From Cytobacillus oceanisediminis (GTDB lineage Bacteria; Bacillota; Bacilli; Bacillales; Cytobacillaceae), in NCBI RefSeq assembly GCF_004366035.1, contig NZ_SOEE01000001.1, forward strand, positions 744,001 to 808,000: a stretch of 64,000 bases of DNA, written 5' to 3'. The stretch's first letter is position 1, and every line of letters begins with the position of its first letter. Below the pieces are notes generated by a model, which made no database searches, had not been told where the DNA came from, and was given only the letters and a program-made list of their open reading frames with translations. The translations under genes were made by a program, and so were the position numbers. Of the stretch, positions 46,791 through 55,257 are shown in pieces.

Positions 46791-47999
46791 TCAAAATAGC
46801 TCCCCAAAAGACTCTTCATTGCGCGATTGAGGTTTAATAACCATCTTTTCGGTATCCTCAACTGCTTTTGCGATGAGCGGTTCGAAGTCAACAAAGCTTT
46901 CGAAGCGGCGGACTTTGTCGCGTTTTGGTTTTGTTTTTGGGGATGATGGGACAAAAACGGTACAGCAATCTTCAAATGGCCTGATGGATATATCGTGAGT
47001 ATCGATGCTTTGAGCAATCTCGATGATTTCTGATTTATCCATTGTGATAAGAGGACGAAGGATAGGTGTTGCAGTCACATCATTAATGGCAAACATGCTC
47101 TCGAGTGTCTGGCTGGCTACCTGTCCTAGGCTTTCCCCAGTGATGATGGCTAGACCATCATTTTTATTGCGTATTTCATCAGTGATCCGGAGCATTAATC
47201 GTCTTGTAGCCGTCATCGTATAATTCGACGGTACCTGCTGATGGATCAGCTGCTGAATCTCTGTAAATGGGACAATATGGAGTACAACGGTTCCAGCAAT
47301 ATTAGCAAGTTTTTCAGTTAAATCAATTACTTTTTGCTTTGCACGCTCACTCGTGAAAGGCGGGCTGTGAAAATGGACAGCTTCAATTTCCAATCCTCTC
47401 TTCATGGACAAGTAACCAGCTACCGGACTGTCAATTCCCCCAGAGAGCATAAGCATGGCCTTTCCGCTGGAACCTGCAGGAAGTCCGCCAGCCCCTTGAA
47501 TAGTTTCGCATGATAGGTAAGCCGCCTCTTCGCGAACTTCAATTTGCAGATTTATATCCGGTTTTTTCACGTTCACTTTTAGCCCCGGCACATTCTGCAG
47601 GAGGTGTCCGCCAAATTCATGGTTAAGTTCATCTGTATTTAAAGGGAAACTTTTATCCGCTCTCTTAGCCGTAATTTTGAAAGTCTTTCCTTCTTCAAAA
47701 TGTTTTAAGAACAACCCTAACGCGGCTGCCTTCATTTCTTCGATATTTTTAGTGGTTTTAACAGCAGGACTGAAAGACTGTATGCCAAAAATGCCCCTAA
47801 GGCGATCAGAAATCTCTCTGCCATCTGCACCATTCATAACAACGTACATCCGGTCTCTTGTAGATTCTATCTTGATCCCGGGAAATTCATTGAGCACATC
47901 GAATATGCTTTTTCTTAATTTATCCACAAACATATTCCGGTTTCTGCCTTTTGTGGAGATTTCTCCATATCGTATAAGTATACGATCATAATTTATCAT
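46791..47999 (-). CDS. thiI: tRNA 4-thiouridylation / thiazole sulfur transferase ThiI
   Basis: A 402-residue ThiI. An N-terminal ferredoxin-like and THUMP domain (about 1-165) is followed by the PP-loop adenylation domain with LMLSGGIDSPVAGY (about 183-196). It activates tRNA uridine 8 for thiolation. As in other Bacillus ThiI it ends near 400 residues and lacks the C-terminal rhodanese domain of E. coli ThiI, so sulfur must be handed over directly by a desulfurase. Its ATG overlaps the stop of the cysteine desulfurase gene (ATGA). Confidence 0.95.
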   Translation of the reverse strand: MINYDRILIRYGEISTKGRNRNMFVDKLRKSIFDVLNEFPGIKIESTRDRMYVVMNGADGREISDRLRGIFGIQSFSPAVKTTKNIEEMKAAALGLFLKHFEEGKTFKITAKRADKSFPLNTDELNHEFGGHLLQNVPGLKVNVKKPDINLQIEVREEAAYLSCETIQGAGGLPAGSSGKAMLMLSGGIDSPVAGYLSMKRGLEIEAVHFHSPPFTSERAKQKVIDLTEKLANIAGTVVLHIVPFTEIQQLIHQQVPSNYTMTATRRLMLRITDEIRNKNDGLAIITGESLGQVASQTLESMFAINDVTATPILRPLITMDKSEIIEIAQSIDTHDISIRPFEDCCTVFVPSSPKTKPKRDKVRRFESFVDFEPLIAKAVEDTEKMVIKPQSRNEESFGELF

Positions 48000-49141
48000 G
48001 ATTTCATAACCTCTCTTAGCCTAATAACGTTCTCTTTTACTGCCTCAATAAAAACCTCTGCCTCTTCCATTGTATTATCATAAGATAAGCTGATCCTGAC
48101 TGCACTTTTTGCATCTTTTTCAGGGATTCCCATAGCCATCAAGGTGCTGCTGGCAGCAGCTTTCTTTGAAGAGCAGGCACTTGTAGTTGATATATATATC
48201 CCGCGCTCTCCTAAAGCGTGGACAAATACCTCTGCTTTGAATCCTTCTATGGAAAAATTCACAATATGAGGAGCAGAGTTTTTTTCGGGAGTATGGACAG
48301 TAATACCCTCGATTTTATTCATTTCCTCAAAAATATACCTTTTAATGGATAAAATTTGGCTCAAACGCCTTTCCATATTATTTATTGTCAGCCTTAGCGC
48401 CTTTGCCATTGCTACAATGCCAGCTACATTTTCTGTGCCGCTTCTCATTTTCCATTCCTGATTGCCCCCGGATAATAACGGTGAAAGACGAAGACCATCA
48501 CGAATGAACAAAACCCCATTCCCCTTCAAACCATGGAATTTATGAGCCGATATCGTACACAGATCCACGCTTGCTTGATAAAGATCAAGAGGAACCTTGC
48601 CGATTCCCTGGACATTATCTACATGAAATACCACTCGCGAATGCTTCTTCAGCATCTCTCCAATTTCCTTTATTGGCTGAATGGAACCAATTTCATTGTT
48701 TACATGCATGACAGAGACTAAAATAGTTTCCGGTGTAATTTCCTTTTCAATGTCTTCAGCATGGACAATACCGTTTTTATCCGGTGCAATGATGGAGATG
48801 CTGCAGCCCAATTCCTTCAGCTGATCCATCGCTTCCTTCACTGAAGCATGTTCCAATCCAGTTGTGATAATGTGGCGGCCTCTTTTTCTATGCATTAGAG
48901 CCGTTCCTTTTATTGCAAGATTATTGCTCTCTGTCCCTCCGGATGTAAAATACACCTCATTATGCTTAACATTTAGCAGATGAGCAATTTGCTCACGTGC
49001 CTGCATCAGCAGCCTCTCAGCTTTTCCGCCGAATCCATGCAGGGAAGAGGGATTCCCAAAGTATTCTGAAGAAACCTTTATAAAAGATTCAAGCACTTCT
49101 TTATATGGTTTTGTCGTTGCACTGTTATCAAAATATATCAC
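47996..49141 (-). CDS. Cysteine desulfurase dedicated to ThiI (NifZ/IscS-like)
   Basis: A 381-residue pyridoxal-phosphate cysteine desulfurase. It begins VIYFDNSATTKP. SGGTESNNLAIKG and the PLP lysine in TISAHKFHGLKGNG are conserved. The sulfur-carrying cysteine loop is STTSACSSKKAAASS. The GTG at 49141 has AAAGGAG 6 bases upstream and starts at the family N-terminus. The 58 codons before it have no ribosome site. The four-base overlap with thiI makes it the probable sulfur donor for s4U tRNA, matching B. subtilis nifZ. Confidence 0.94.
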   Translation of the reverse strand: MIYFDNSATTKPYKEVLESFIKVSSEYFGNPSSLHGFGGKAERLLMQAREQIAHLLNVKHNEVYFTSGGTESNNLAIKGTALMHRKRGRHIITTGLEHASVKEAMDQLKELGCSISIIAPDKNGIVHAEDIEKEITPETILVSVMHVNNEIGSIQPIKEIGEMLKKHSRVVFHVDNVQGIGKVPLDLYQASVDLCTISAHKFHGLKGNGVLFIRDGLRLSPLLSGGNQEWKMRSGTENVAGIVAMAKALRLTINNMERRLSQILSIKRYIFEEMNKIEGITVHTPEKNSAPHIVNFSIEGFKAEVFVHALGERGIYISTTSACSSKKAAASSTLMAMGIPEKDAKSAVRISLSYDNTMEEAEVFIEAVKENVIRLREVMKS

Positions 49142-49376
49142 GGACTTCTCCTTTCCGTTAAGAAAACCCTTTAGCCAACTGTAAATCATATCATAACCAC
49201 GTAAAATTGGAAATGTAATTAAAGCTTTTGTTTTTTTCTTTACTATTAAATTATTCAAGTTTGTACAGTTTAACCAAATGAATGAATTGCTGCCCCAGTG
49301 GAAAGCTGTTAACATTGCACTGTGAGTAAGGACAGCTCCAGTTTATTATTATAAAATACTTAATATTAAGACTTCG

Positions 49377-49414
49377 AATTTTTTCGACATTTTTTTTAGC
49401 ACCTGTGCTAATAT
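49377..49414 (+). promoter_or_regulatory. brnQ promoter region with palindromic element
   Basis: The palindrome TTAGCACCTGTGCTAA (49396-49411) overlaps an extended -10, TGCTAATAT (49406-49414). Upstream, AATTTTTTCGACATT (49377-49391) is a poor CodY-box match with about four deviations. The rest of the 322-bp gap between the desulfurase and brnQ is AT-rich with nothing else recognisable. Confidence 0.4.
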
Positions 49415-49463
49415 GAAAATGTTCTAAACATTAAGATATGGAACCATTTTCAGGAGGATATAT

Positions 49464-50807
49464 ATGGAGAATAAAACATTGGCACCAAAACAAATTCTCG
49501 CCGTCGGACTCATGTTATTTGCTCTATTCTTTGGGGCGGGGAATATGATTTTCCCTCCATTCCTGGGACAATCTGCCGGCACGAATGTATGGACCGCTAT
49601 TATCGGATTTTTAATTACAGGGGTCGGATTGCCTCTATTAGGCATTATTGCCATTGCCAAAAATGGCGATTTACAGACTATTGCAAGCCGGGTACACCCT
49701 TTATATGGAATTATTTTTACGATTATTATGTACTTAGCTATCGGGCCATTTTTCGGAATTCCGCGTACCGGAACTGTTGCTTTTGAAATAGGGATCACTC
49801 CGTTCTTGTCTGAAACCGCTTCCAATAGTACTTATACTTTATTGGCTTATACCATTGTCTTCTTTTGCATTACAGCATGGCTTTCTTTGAATCCATCGAA
49901 GTTAGTGGATAGAATCGGGAGTATTTTCACACCTGCACTCCTCATAATCCTTGCTGTCCTGGTGATTAAAAGCTTCATTACTCCAATGGGCGAATTAAAA
50001 GCGCCAATGGGGGCATATGAAGAGGGGCCGTTCTTTAAAGGCTTCATTGAAGGCTACCTGACTATGGATACAATTGCAGCTTTAGTATTTGGTATTATTG
50101 TTATTGGTTCAATACAGGGCATGGGTGTGACAAATAAACATTCACTGATGAAAATATGCATTACAGCCGGACTTATAGCAGCTGCTGGTCTTGCGGCAGT
50201 ATACTTGTCCCTTGCATTTATTGGGGCATCAAGTATGGAAGCTATAGGTCAACTTGATAATGGCGGCGCTATCCTATCCGCTGCTTCTCAGTACCTATTT
50301 GGTCCTGCTGGAGCATTGATCCTTGGATTGGCCATTACGGTAGCATGCCTAACAACATCTGTCGGACTCGTTTCCGCTTGTGCGCAGTACTTTCATAAGC
50401 TGCTTCCAAAAGTACCTTATAAAATCATTGTTATCATTCTTTCGCTGTTCAGCATGGTGGTTGCAAACATTGGTTTAACTCAGCTGATTCAACTTTCATT
50501 GCCAATCTTAATCATAATTTATCCTCTGGCCATCGTACTGATCCTGCTTTCCTTTATGCACAATGCATTTAATGGATACTCTTCGGTATATATAGGGGCT
50601 TTAATTCCCACAGGCTTAATTAGTTTTGTGGATGGGCTAAAAACTGCTGGAATGGATGTATCCGTTATCACAGACTCACTGCAATTCCTGCCATTCTTTG
50701 CTGAAGGAATCGGCTGGATAGTGCCTGCCATTGCAGGAGCTGTTATAGGTTACTTCCTGGCAATGGCTTTCGGAGAATCTAAAAAGCCAATTGCAGTAAA
50801 TGACTAA
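49464..50807 (+). CDS. brnQ: Branched-chain amino acid carrier protein BrnQ
   Basis: A 447-residue sodium-coupled LIVCS-family transporter for leucine, isoleucine and valine, with about twelve hydrophobic segments. LFALFFGAGNMIFPPFLG (residues about 20-37) and AIGPFFGIPRTGTVAFEIG are typical family segments. CAGGAGG precedes the ATG. Monocistronic, with a terminator shared with ezrA. Syntenic with B. subtilis braB. Confidence 0.95.
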   Translation: MENKTLAPKQILAVGLMLFALFFGAGNMIFPPFLGQSAGTNVWTAIIGFLITGVGLPLLGIIAIAKNGDLQTIASRVHPLYGIIFTIIMYLAIGPFFGIPRTGTVAFEIGITPFLSETASNSTYTLLAYTIVFFCITAWLSLNPSKLVDRIGSIFTPALLIILAVLVIKSFITPMGELKAPMGAYEEGPFFKGFIEGYLTMDTIAALVFGIIVIGSIQGMGVTNKHSLMKICITAGLIAAAGLAAVYLSLAFIGASSMEAIGQLDNGGAILSAASQYLFGPAGALILGLAITVACLTTSVGLVSACAQYFHKLLPKVPYKIIVIILSLFSMVVANIGLTQLIQLSLPILIIIYPLAIVLILLSFMHNAFNGYSSVYIGALIPTGLISFVDGLKTAGMDVSVITDSLQFLPFFAEGIGWIVPAIAGAVIGYFLAMAFGESKKPIAVND

Positions 50808-50810
50808 ACA

Positions 50811-50840
50811 AAAAACCAGATCCAACCGGATCTGGTTTTT
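50811..50840. terminator. Terminator between brnQ and ezrA
   Basis: AAAAACCAGATCC (50811-50823) pairs with GGATCTGGTTTTT (50828-50840), loop AACC. It touches the ezrA stop. Confidence 0.8.
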
Positions 50841-52528
50841 TAGTGCTCAGTAATCATTTCTTCTATTCTCTTGATCGCACCCGGCTCGACCTCTTCGATC
50901 GAAGCTGCAGCCTGCTCCAGTGCTGATTTATATTCATAGCTTCTGAATGAAGCTTCTGCTTCCTTTAACCCTTTATCAATAGATGGATATCTGCTTCTGT
51001 ATCGGTTTCCATATTGAATGACTTTCTCTGCTAAAAGGATCGTCTCAATCATATCACCCACTGAATCAGCAGCCTTATCGACAGTAAGCACAGCAACTTC
51101 AAGATATTGCTGAACCGCAGGAATATTCAATGGTTTCTCATCGAGTTTAGCCAGCACATTATCTATGCTTTCTTTCGCATCCTGGATCAAATATTTATAT
51201 TCCTGGGAAACTCCGGGCACATTGTTTTTGGAGATAAGCCTTATCGTTTCTGCCACTTTCTTGCTTAACTCTTTCACCTTTTCCCTTGCAGACATCTCGT
51301 CTTTTCTTAAGGCCTGGAGCATTTCCGCAAAGGCTGTCTGCTCATCTGAAATTTCCTCAATGTGTTCCTTGATTTCAGCAAGTTCTTCTCTCAAGACTGT
51401 ATGGGGAGTACTCCCGCTATTAAGCTTATGCTCCAGCACTTCGAACTTTTTGAAGAGCTGAGTTATTTTTTTCTCCAGGTGGATTTGAATTTCCAGATCC
51501 TTGTCTGGAACATGATAGCTATTCCTGATAGCCGTTATCTCTGTCTTAAGCTGATTATTCATATCTTTATTATTATAAAGCATGTTTCTTGTTGCCTCAT
51601 CCTGTTGACTCAAGTAATGTCTGGCATGTACTTCCTTTTCGAGCAGATCATACAGAAGTTCAATATTATCTTTAATCTCTTCGACTCCTTTTTGAACTTC
51701 CTCGATTTGCGCTTGATCAATGGAGCCGGCATATCCTTTTACTTGTTCTTCAAGCCTCTCAAGTTCTTTATCTAGTTGAAGGTGATCAAGCAGATACCCC
51801 TGATCCAGCATTTCCTTGTACCCATCCCTTAACTCTTCCAGCTGGGAAGGGATCTTGGATTGACACTCAACCATCAGATTGGGAATAGATTCCATTTTAA
51901 CCTGAGAATCCTCAAGCAGGGCTTTGATCACTAAAAGGGTTTCACGAGCTTCAAGGTAATTGCCCTTCTCGGTTTTCTCATCGAATTCTTCAAATTTGGC
52001 CAATGCTTCATCCAGCTGTTCTTCAAGAATTTTTTCTGATTTACCGAATGTATGGCGATGCGCAAGCAGAGACTTTTTGCATTGGCGATACATTTCTTTC
52101 AGTTCTTCAATTTCCGCTCTATTTTTTTCTTCACTGCCTACCAGCTCATTTAATTCACTCAGCAGATTTTTTATGCTTTCTTCAATCTCAGTTAATCTCT
52201 TCTCTATTCTCTGCTGGATTTCCTGGGAATTCTTAAAGCGGTATTTATCGATGCTCTCTTCAGCATCAAATAACAATTCCTCCACATCCGGGAGCTGTGA
52301 TGTTACGATCTCATCCCATTCATTTCTCCAGCGCTCAAATAATTCTTCTGTCTGGCCCGTCATATTAAGCTTTTTCACTCTTGACATCTCATCCAGGACT
52401 GGGCGGTCCGTTATGTCCATTTTCCATGTTTCCAGCCTGTCAATTTCCTTATAATGTTTTTTCTTTAAAAAATAACCCGTGAGATATAGGCATAAAAGAA
52501 TGACTATAACTCCAATGATGTATTCCAT
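50840..52528 (-). CDS. ezrA: Septation ring formation regulator EzrA
   Basis: A 562-residue negative regulator of FtsZ ring assembly. A single N-terminal membrane anchor (about residues 2-21) is followed by a long spectrin-like coiled-coil cytoplasmic region. The QNR-type patch near the C-terminus is seen as QYGNRYRSRYPSIDKGLKEAEASFRSYEYKSALEQA. It prevents extra Z rings and helps localise wall synthesis. Gene order brnQ-ezrA-hisJ follows B. subtilis. Confidence 0.97.
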   Translation of the reverse strand: MEYIIGVIVILLCLYLTGYFLKKKHYKEIDRLETWKMDITDRPVLDEMSRVKKLNMTGQTEELFERWRNEWDEIVTSQLPDVEELLFDAEESIDKYRFKNSQEIQQRIEKRLTEIEESIKNLLSELNELVGSEEKNRAEIEELKEMYRQCKKSLLAHRHTFGKSEKILEEQLDEALAKFEEFDEKTEKGNYLEARETLLVIKALLEDSQVKMESIPNLMVECQSKIPSQLEELRDGYKEMLDQGYLLDHLQLDKELERLEEQVKGYAGSIDQAQIEEVQKGVEEIKDNIELLYDLLEKEVHARHYLSQQDEATRNMLYNNKDMNNQLKTEITAIRNSYHVPDKDLEIQIHLEKKITQLFKKFEVLEHKLNSGSTPHTVLREELAEIKEHIEEISDEQTAFAEMLQALRKDEMSAREKVKELSKKVAETIRLISKNNVPGVSQEYKYLIQDAKESIDNVLAKLDEKPLNIPAVQQYLEVAVLTVDKAADSVGDMIETILLAEKVIQYGNRYRSRYPSIDKGLKEAEASFRSYEYKSALEQAAASIEEVEPGAIKRIEEMITEH

Positions 52529-52866
52529 TTTAAAGCCCCCTGTTCTGTTCCCGAGCCAATATGTATATGTAAAGTTTTTATTTAAGAAATATCAAATGCC
52601 CGCGGGCGTTTTTTCATTTTCACATGTTATTTTCAATGCTTTTATGATACCATGTAAACGACATTTTTTGACTATTTATTTCATATTTTTATGAATTTCT
52701 TCTTTTATATCTTGTCTAAATTGCTATTTTCGGAAAATACTTGGAACATCCGTATTTTTTTATTGAACTATATGAGCTGTTCAAATACAAACAATTCGCT
52801 TTTTATAAAAGATTTCCTTCTTTATTTAAGAGATATGTTAAAAAGTGACTTGAGTACTGGATAAAT
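52529..52866. other. AT-rich spacer upstream of ezrA
   Basis: This stretch shows no credible gene or repeat. It must hold the ezrA promoter on the minus strand, but no confident -35/-10 pair was read. Confidence 0.4.
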
Positions 52867-53057
52867 GAAACTTCAAACAGCGGGGTTTCTTCCCGACTGT
52901 TTGTTAGTTGAGGTCCTCAGGAAGTGTGTCACAAAGACCTTGCCACAGGACATGGCGTTCTTAGTTTGTACTTCTTTCGGGCCTTTACGGGCAGTTTGAC
53001 TCTCTCGATTCCTTCTAAGATACCTTAGAGTTTAACTGCCCGTTAGACTGCGATAAA
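52867..53057. repeat. Repeat family C, copy C2
   Basis: Simpler form of the C1 element, without the 55-base module. A 10-bp stem ACGGGCAGTT (52987-52996) pairs with AACTGCCCGT (53034-53043). The same position in C1 uses a different but also complementary sequence. It ends just before the hisJ ribosome site. Confidence 0.7.
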
Positions 53058-53082
53058 CATTTGCTGAAAGGAAGTTCTCCAT

Positions 53083-53877
53083 ATGCTAAAAGACGGACAC
53101 ATCCACACTCCCTATTGTCCGCATGGGACAAAGGACGCATTGGAAGATTATGTTGAAAAAGCAATAAATCTGGGTTTTAAAGAAATTTCATTTACTGAAC
53201 ATGCTCCGCTCCCTGAGGGCTTTGAGGATCCCGCACCTGCTTGCGACAGTGCGATGCGCAAGGAGCATCTTGAGAAATATTTTATTGATATATCAAGGGT
53301 GAAAGCTGCTTATCAAGGGAAAATCAGGATTAATGCGGGGCTTGAAGTGGATTATATTGAAGGCTTTGAACAGGAGATCCGCAAATTTCTTGATATGAAC
53401 GGGAGATATATGGATGACTCTATTTTATCTGTACACTTTCTAAAGCATGGAAGCCGCTACGAATGCCTGGACTACAGTCCCGATGTTTTTGCAAAGATGA
53501 TCGAAGAATACGGTTCTATTGAAGCAGTTTATATGAATTATTTCCGCACCCTGCTTTTATCTATAAAAGCAGATTTGGGGCCGTATAAACCAAGAAGGAT
53601 TGGGCATATAACCCTGGTGAAAAAATTCCAAAAAAAATATCCCGCTGATCGGGAATTTAGAGAGGAAATATACCAAATCCTTGATGAGGTGCAAAATCAA
53701 GGCTATGAACTCGACTATAACGGAGCCGGTTTCTCCAAGCCGTTATGCAAAGAGTCCTATCCTCCCGATTGGGCTGCAGAAGCAGCGGCCCAAAAAGGCA
53801 TTTCACTGATTTATGGGTCCGATTCTCATCAGGCAAAGGAAATGGGTCAGGGCCTTGATTGGATGAAACACCTATAA
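53083..53877 (+). CDS. hisJ: Histidinol-phosphatase, PHP family
   Basis: A 264-residue PHP-domain phosphatase removing phosphate from histidinol phosphate in histidine synthesis. Metal-binding motifs are DGHIHTPYCPHG (residues 4-15), FTEHAP, GLEVDY, SVHFLKHG, IGHI and YGSDSHQAKEMG. AAAGGAAG precedes the ATG. It is not in a his operon, as in B. subtilis. It converges on refZ with only six bases between the stops and no terminator. Confidence 0.92.
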   Translation: MLKDGHIHTPYCPHGTKDALEDYVEKAINLGFKEISFTEHAPLPEGFEDPAPACDSAMRKEHLEKYFIDISRVKAAYQGKIRINAGLEVDYIEGFEQEIRKFLDMNGRYMDDSILSVHFLKHGSRYECLDYSPDVFAKMIEEYGSIEAVYMNYFRTLLLSIKADLGPYKPRRIGHITLVKKFQKKYPADREFREEIYQILDEVQNQGYELDYNGAGFSKPLCKESYPPDWAAEAAAQKGISLIYGSDSHQAKEMGQGLDWMKHL

Positions 53878-53883
53878 ATGCTT

Positions 53884-54513
53884 TTAGAGCACAGCAGCAT
53901 AAGGTTTTCCGGCATGATTGCACAGGACTCCATCAACCCAATTGAAGATCTCCTTCGTGTATTTGTCTGCGAAATATTTTTCATGGGGAAATACATGCAG
54001 AACTTCAGCCATATAATGTGTGTTCAAAAATGGCATGGACAGGAGTCCTTTCAGCTGGACAATCATATAATTGGCTGTATGGATACGAAACTCTTTTGTT
54101 TTCATTCCCCTTTCCAGCACCTTGCCAAAATAAAACTTCTCCTTTGCTAAATAAGTGGACATGATTTCCCTTACCACTTGGGAATCTATAGAAATTTCCC
54201 GAAGTATCAATCTTGTTAAATGGCTATGTTCAAATTGATAAACCATGATATTTTGCGCAATTTTTTTCAGGCTAAAAGCCGCCCCCTGCTCAAGAAATGA
54301 AAACCCCTTCTCTATCTCCTGAATATACCCTTCAAAAAATTCAGTAAAGCAATATTCAAGCAGCCCGTGTTTATTATCGAAATAGTATGCGATATTCGCT
54401 GGATTCGTCTGCGCTTTGCCTGCAATATCACGGATGGAAGTCCCTGAGAAACCTTTCGTATTAAATAAGGATATAGCGGCCGACACAATTGCCTCTTTTG
54501 AATTTTTTTTCAT
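53884..54513 (-). CDS. refZ: TetR-family DNA-binding protein RefZ
   Basis: A 209-residue TetR-type protein. The helix-turn-helix covers about residues 8-52 (IVSAAISLFNTKGFSGTSIRDIAGKAQTNPANIAYYFDNK, a near-canonical TetR pattern). The rest is a helical regulatory domain. In B. subtilis RefZ (YttP) binds motifs near the origin and times Z-ring positioning at sporulation. The start at 54513 gives MKKNSKEAI. The longer frame begins 15 codons earlier without a ribosome site. Synteny next to hisJ and ytsP supports the name. Confidence 0.88.
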   Translation of the reverse strand: MKKNSKEAIVSAAISLFNTKGFSGTSIRDIAGKAQTNPANIAYYFDNKHGLLEYCFTEFFEGYIQEIEKGFSFLEQGAAFSLKKIAQNIMVYQFEHSHLTRLILREISIDSQVVREIMSTYLAKEKFYFGKVLERGMKTKEFRIHTANYMIVQLKGLLSMPFLNTHYMAEVLHVFPHEKYFADKYTKEIFNWVDGVLCNHAGKPYAAVL

Positions 54514-54727
54514 CTTTCCCGCCTCGCTTTCTTTTGTAACGTCTCTGTTCCTGCACATATGAGCGAATAATAAATTATGGGTTTAATCAAAAACGGATTT
54601 GTTGTGATAATTAAACATTCTTGCTAAAATCGTCTTATCCTTTTTAAAGTTCTCGACAATGTCTATCTAATTTCCTGTTCATCTGCCAGGAAATTCATAT
54701 ATCTATGAGAAAGTAAGGTGAATTGTG

Positions 54728-55207
54728 ATGTTTAGTGTCGAATCATACAAGGGAACCCGTGAAGAAAATTATCAATTATTGATTAAACAGCTCTCTGCTC
54801 TTCTTGAAGGAGAAACGAACAGCATTGCAAATCTAAGCAATGCATCAGCACTTCTTAATCAATTCCTGGACCGTACAAACTGGGTAGGATTTTACCTGAT
54901 GGAAGAAGGCGAGCTAGTTCTCGGGCCATTTCAGGGTCTGCCGGCATGTGTAAGAATCCCCCTTGGTAAAGGCGTTTGCGGGACAGCTGCCAAGCAAATG
55001 GAAACAGTCCGTGTTGAAGATGTCCACCAATTTCCTGGACATATCGCCTGTGACGCAGCTTCACAGTCTGAAATCGTCATTCCGCTAGTCAAAGAGAGCA
55101 ATCTTCTTGGTGTGCTGGATATTGATTCTCCAGAAAAAAACCGGTTTGATGAACTTGACCAAAAATACCTGGAAGACTTCTCGGAAGTACTTATATCATT
55201 CCTTTAA
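54728..55207 (+). CDS. ytsP: GAF-domain free methionine-(R)-sulfoxide reductase
   Basis: A 159-residue single GAF domain. The three cysteines of the fRMsr family are present: Cys74 in LPACVRIPLG, Cys84 in KGVCGTAA and Cys108 in HIACDAASQSEIVIP. It reduces free methionine-R-sulfoxide and so protects the methionine pool. AAGGTG lies 7 bases before the ATG at 54728; a GTG one codon earlier is possible. A terminator (55218-55252) follows. Confidence 0.92.
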   Translation: MFSVESYKGTREENYQLLIKQLSALLEGETNSIANLSNASALLNQFLDRTNWVGFYLMEEGELVLGPFQGLPACVRIPLGKGVCGTAAKQMETVRVEDVHQFPGHIACDAASQSEIVIPLVKESNLLGVLDIDSPEKNRFDELDQKYLEDFSEVLISFL

Positions 55208-55216
55208 CAGAATGGC

Positions 55217-55252
55217 AAAAAGGAGATGACCGTATCTGAGGCCATCTCCTTT
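55217..55252 (+). terminator. ytsP terminator
   Basis: AAAAAGGAGATG pairs with CATCTCCTTTT, with an inner CC/GG, between the converging ytsP and gamma-lyase genes. Confidence 0.7.
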
Positions 55253-55257
55253 TACTA

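Noticed and set aside
49377..49391. CodY box upstream of brnQ
   Set aside because: About four deviations from the 15-base consensus is too weak to claim.
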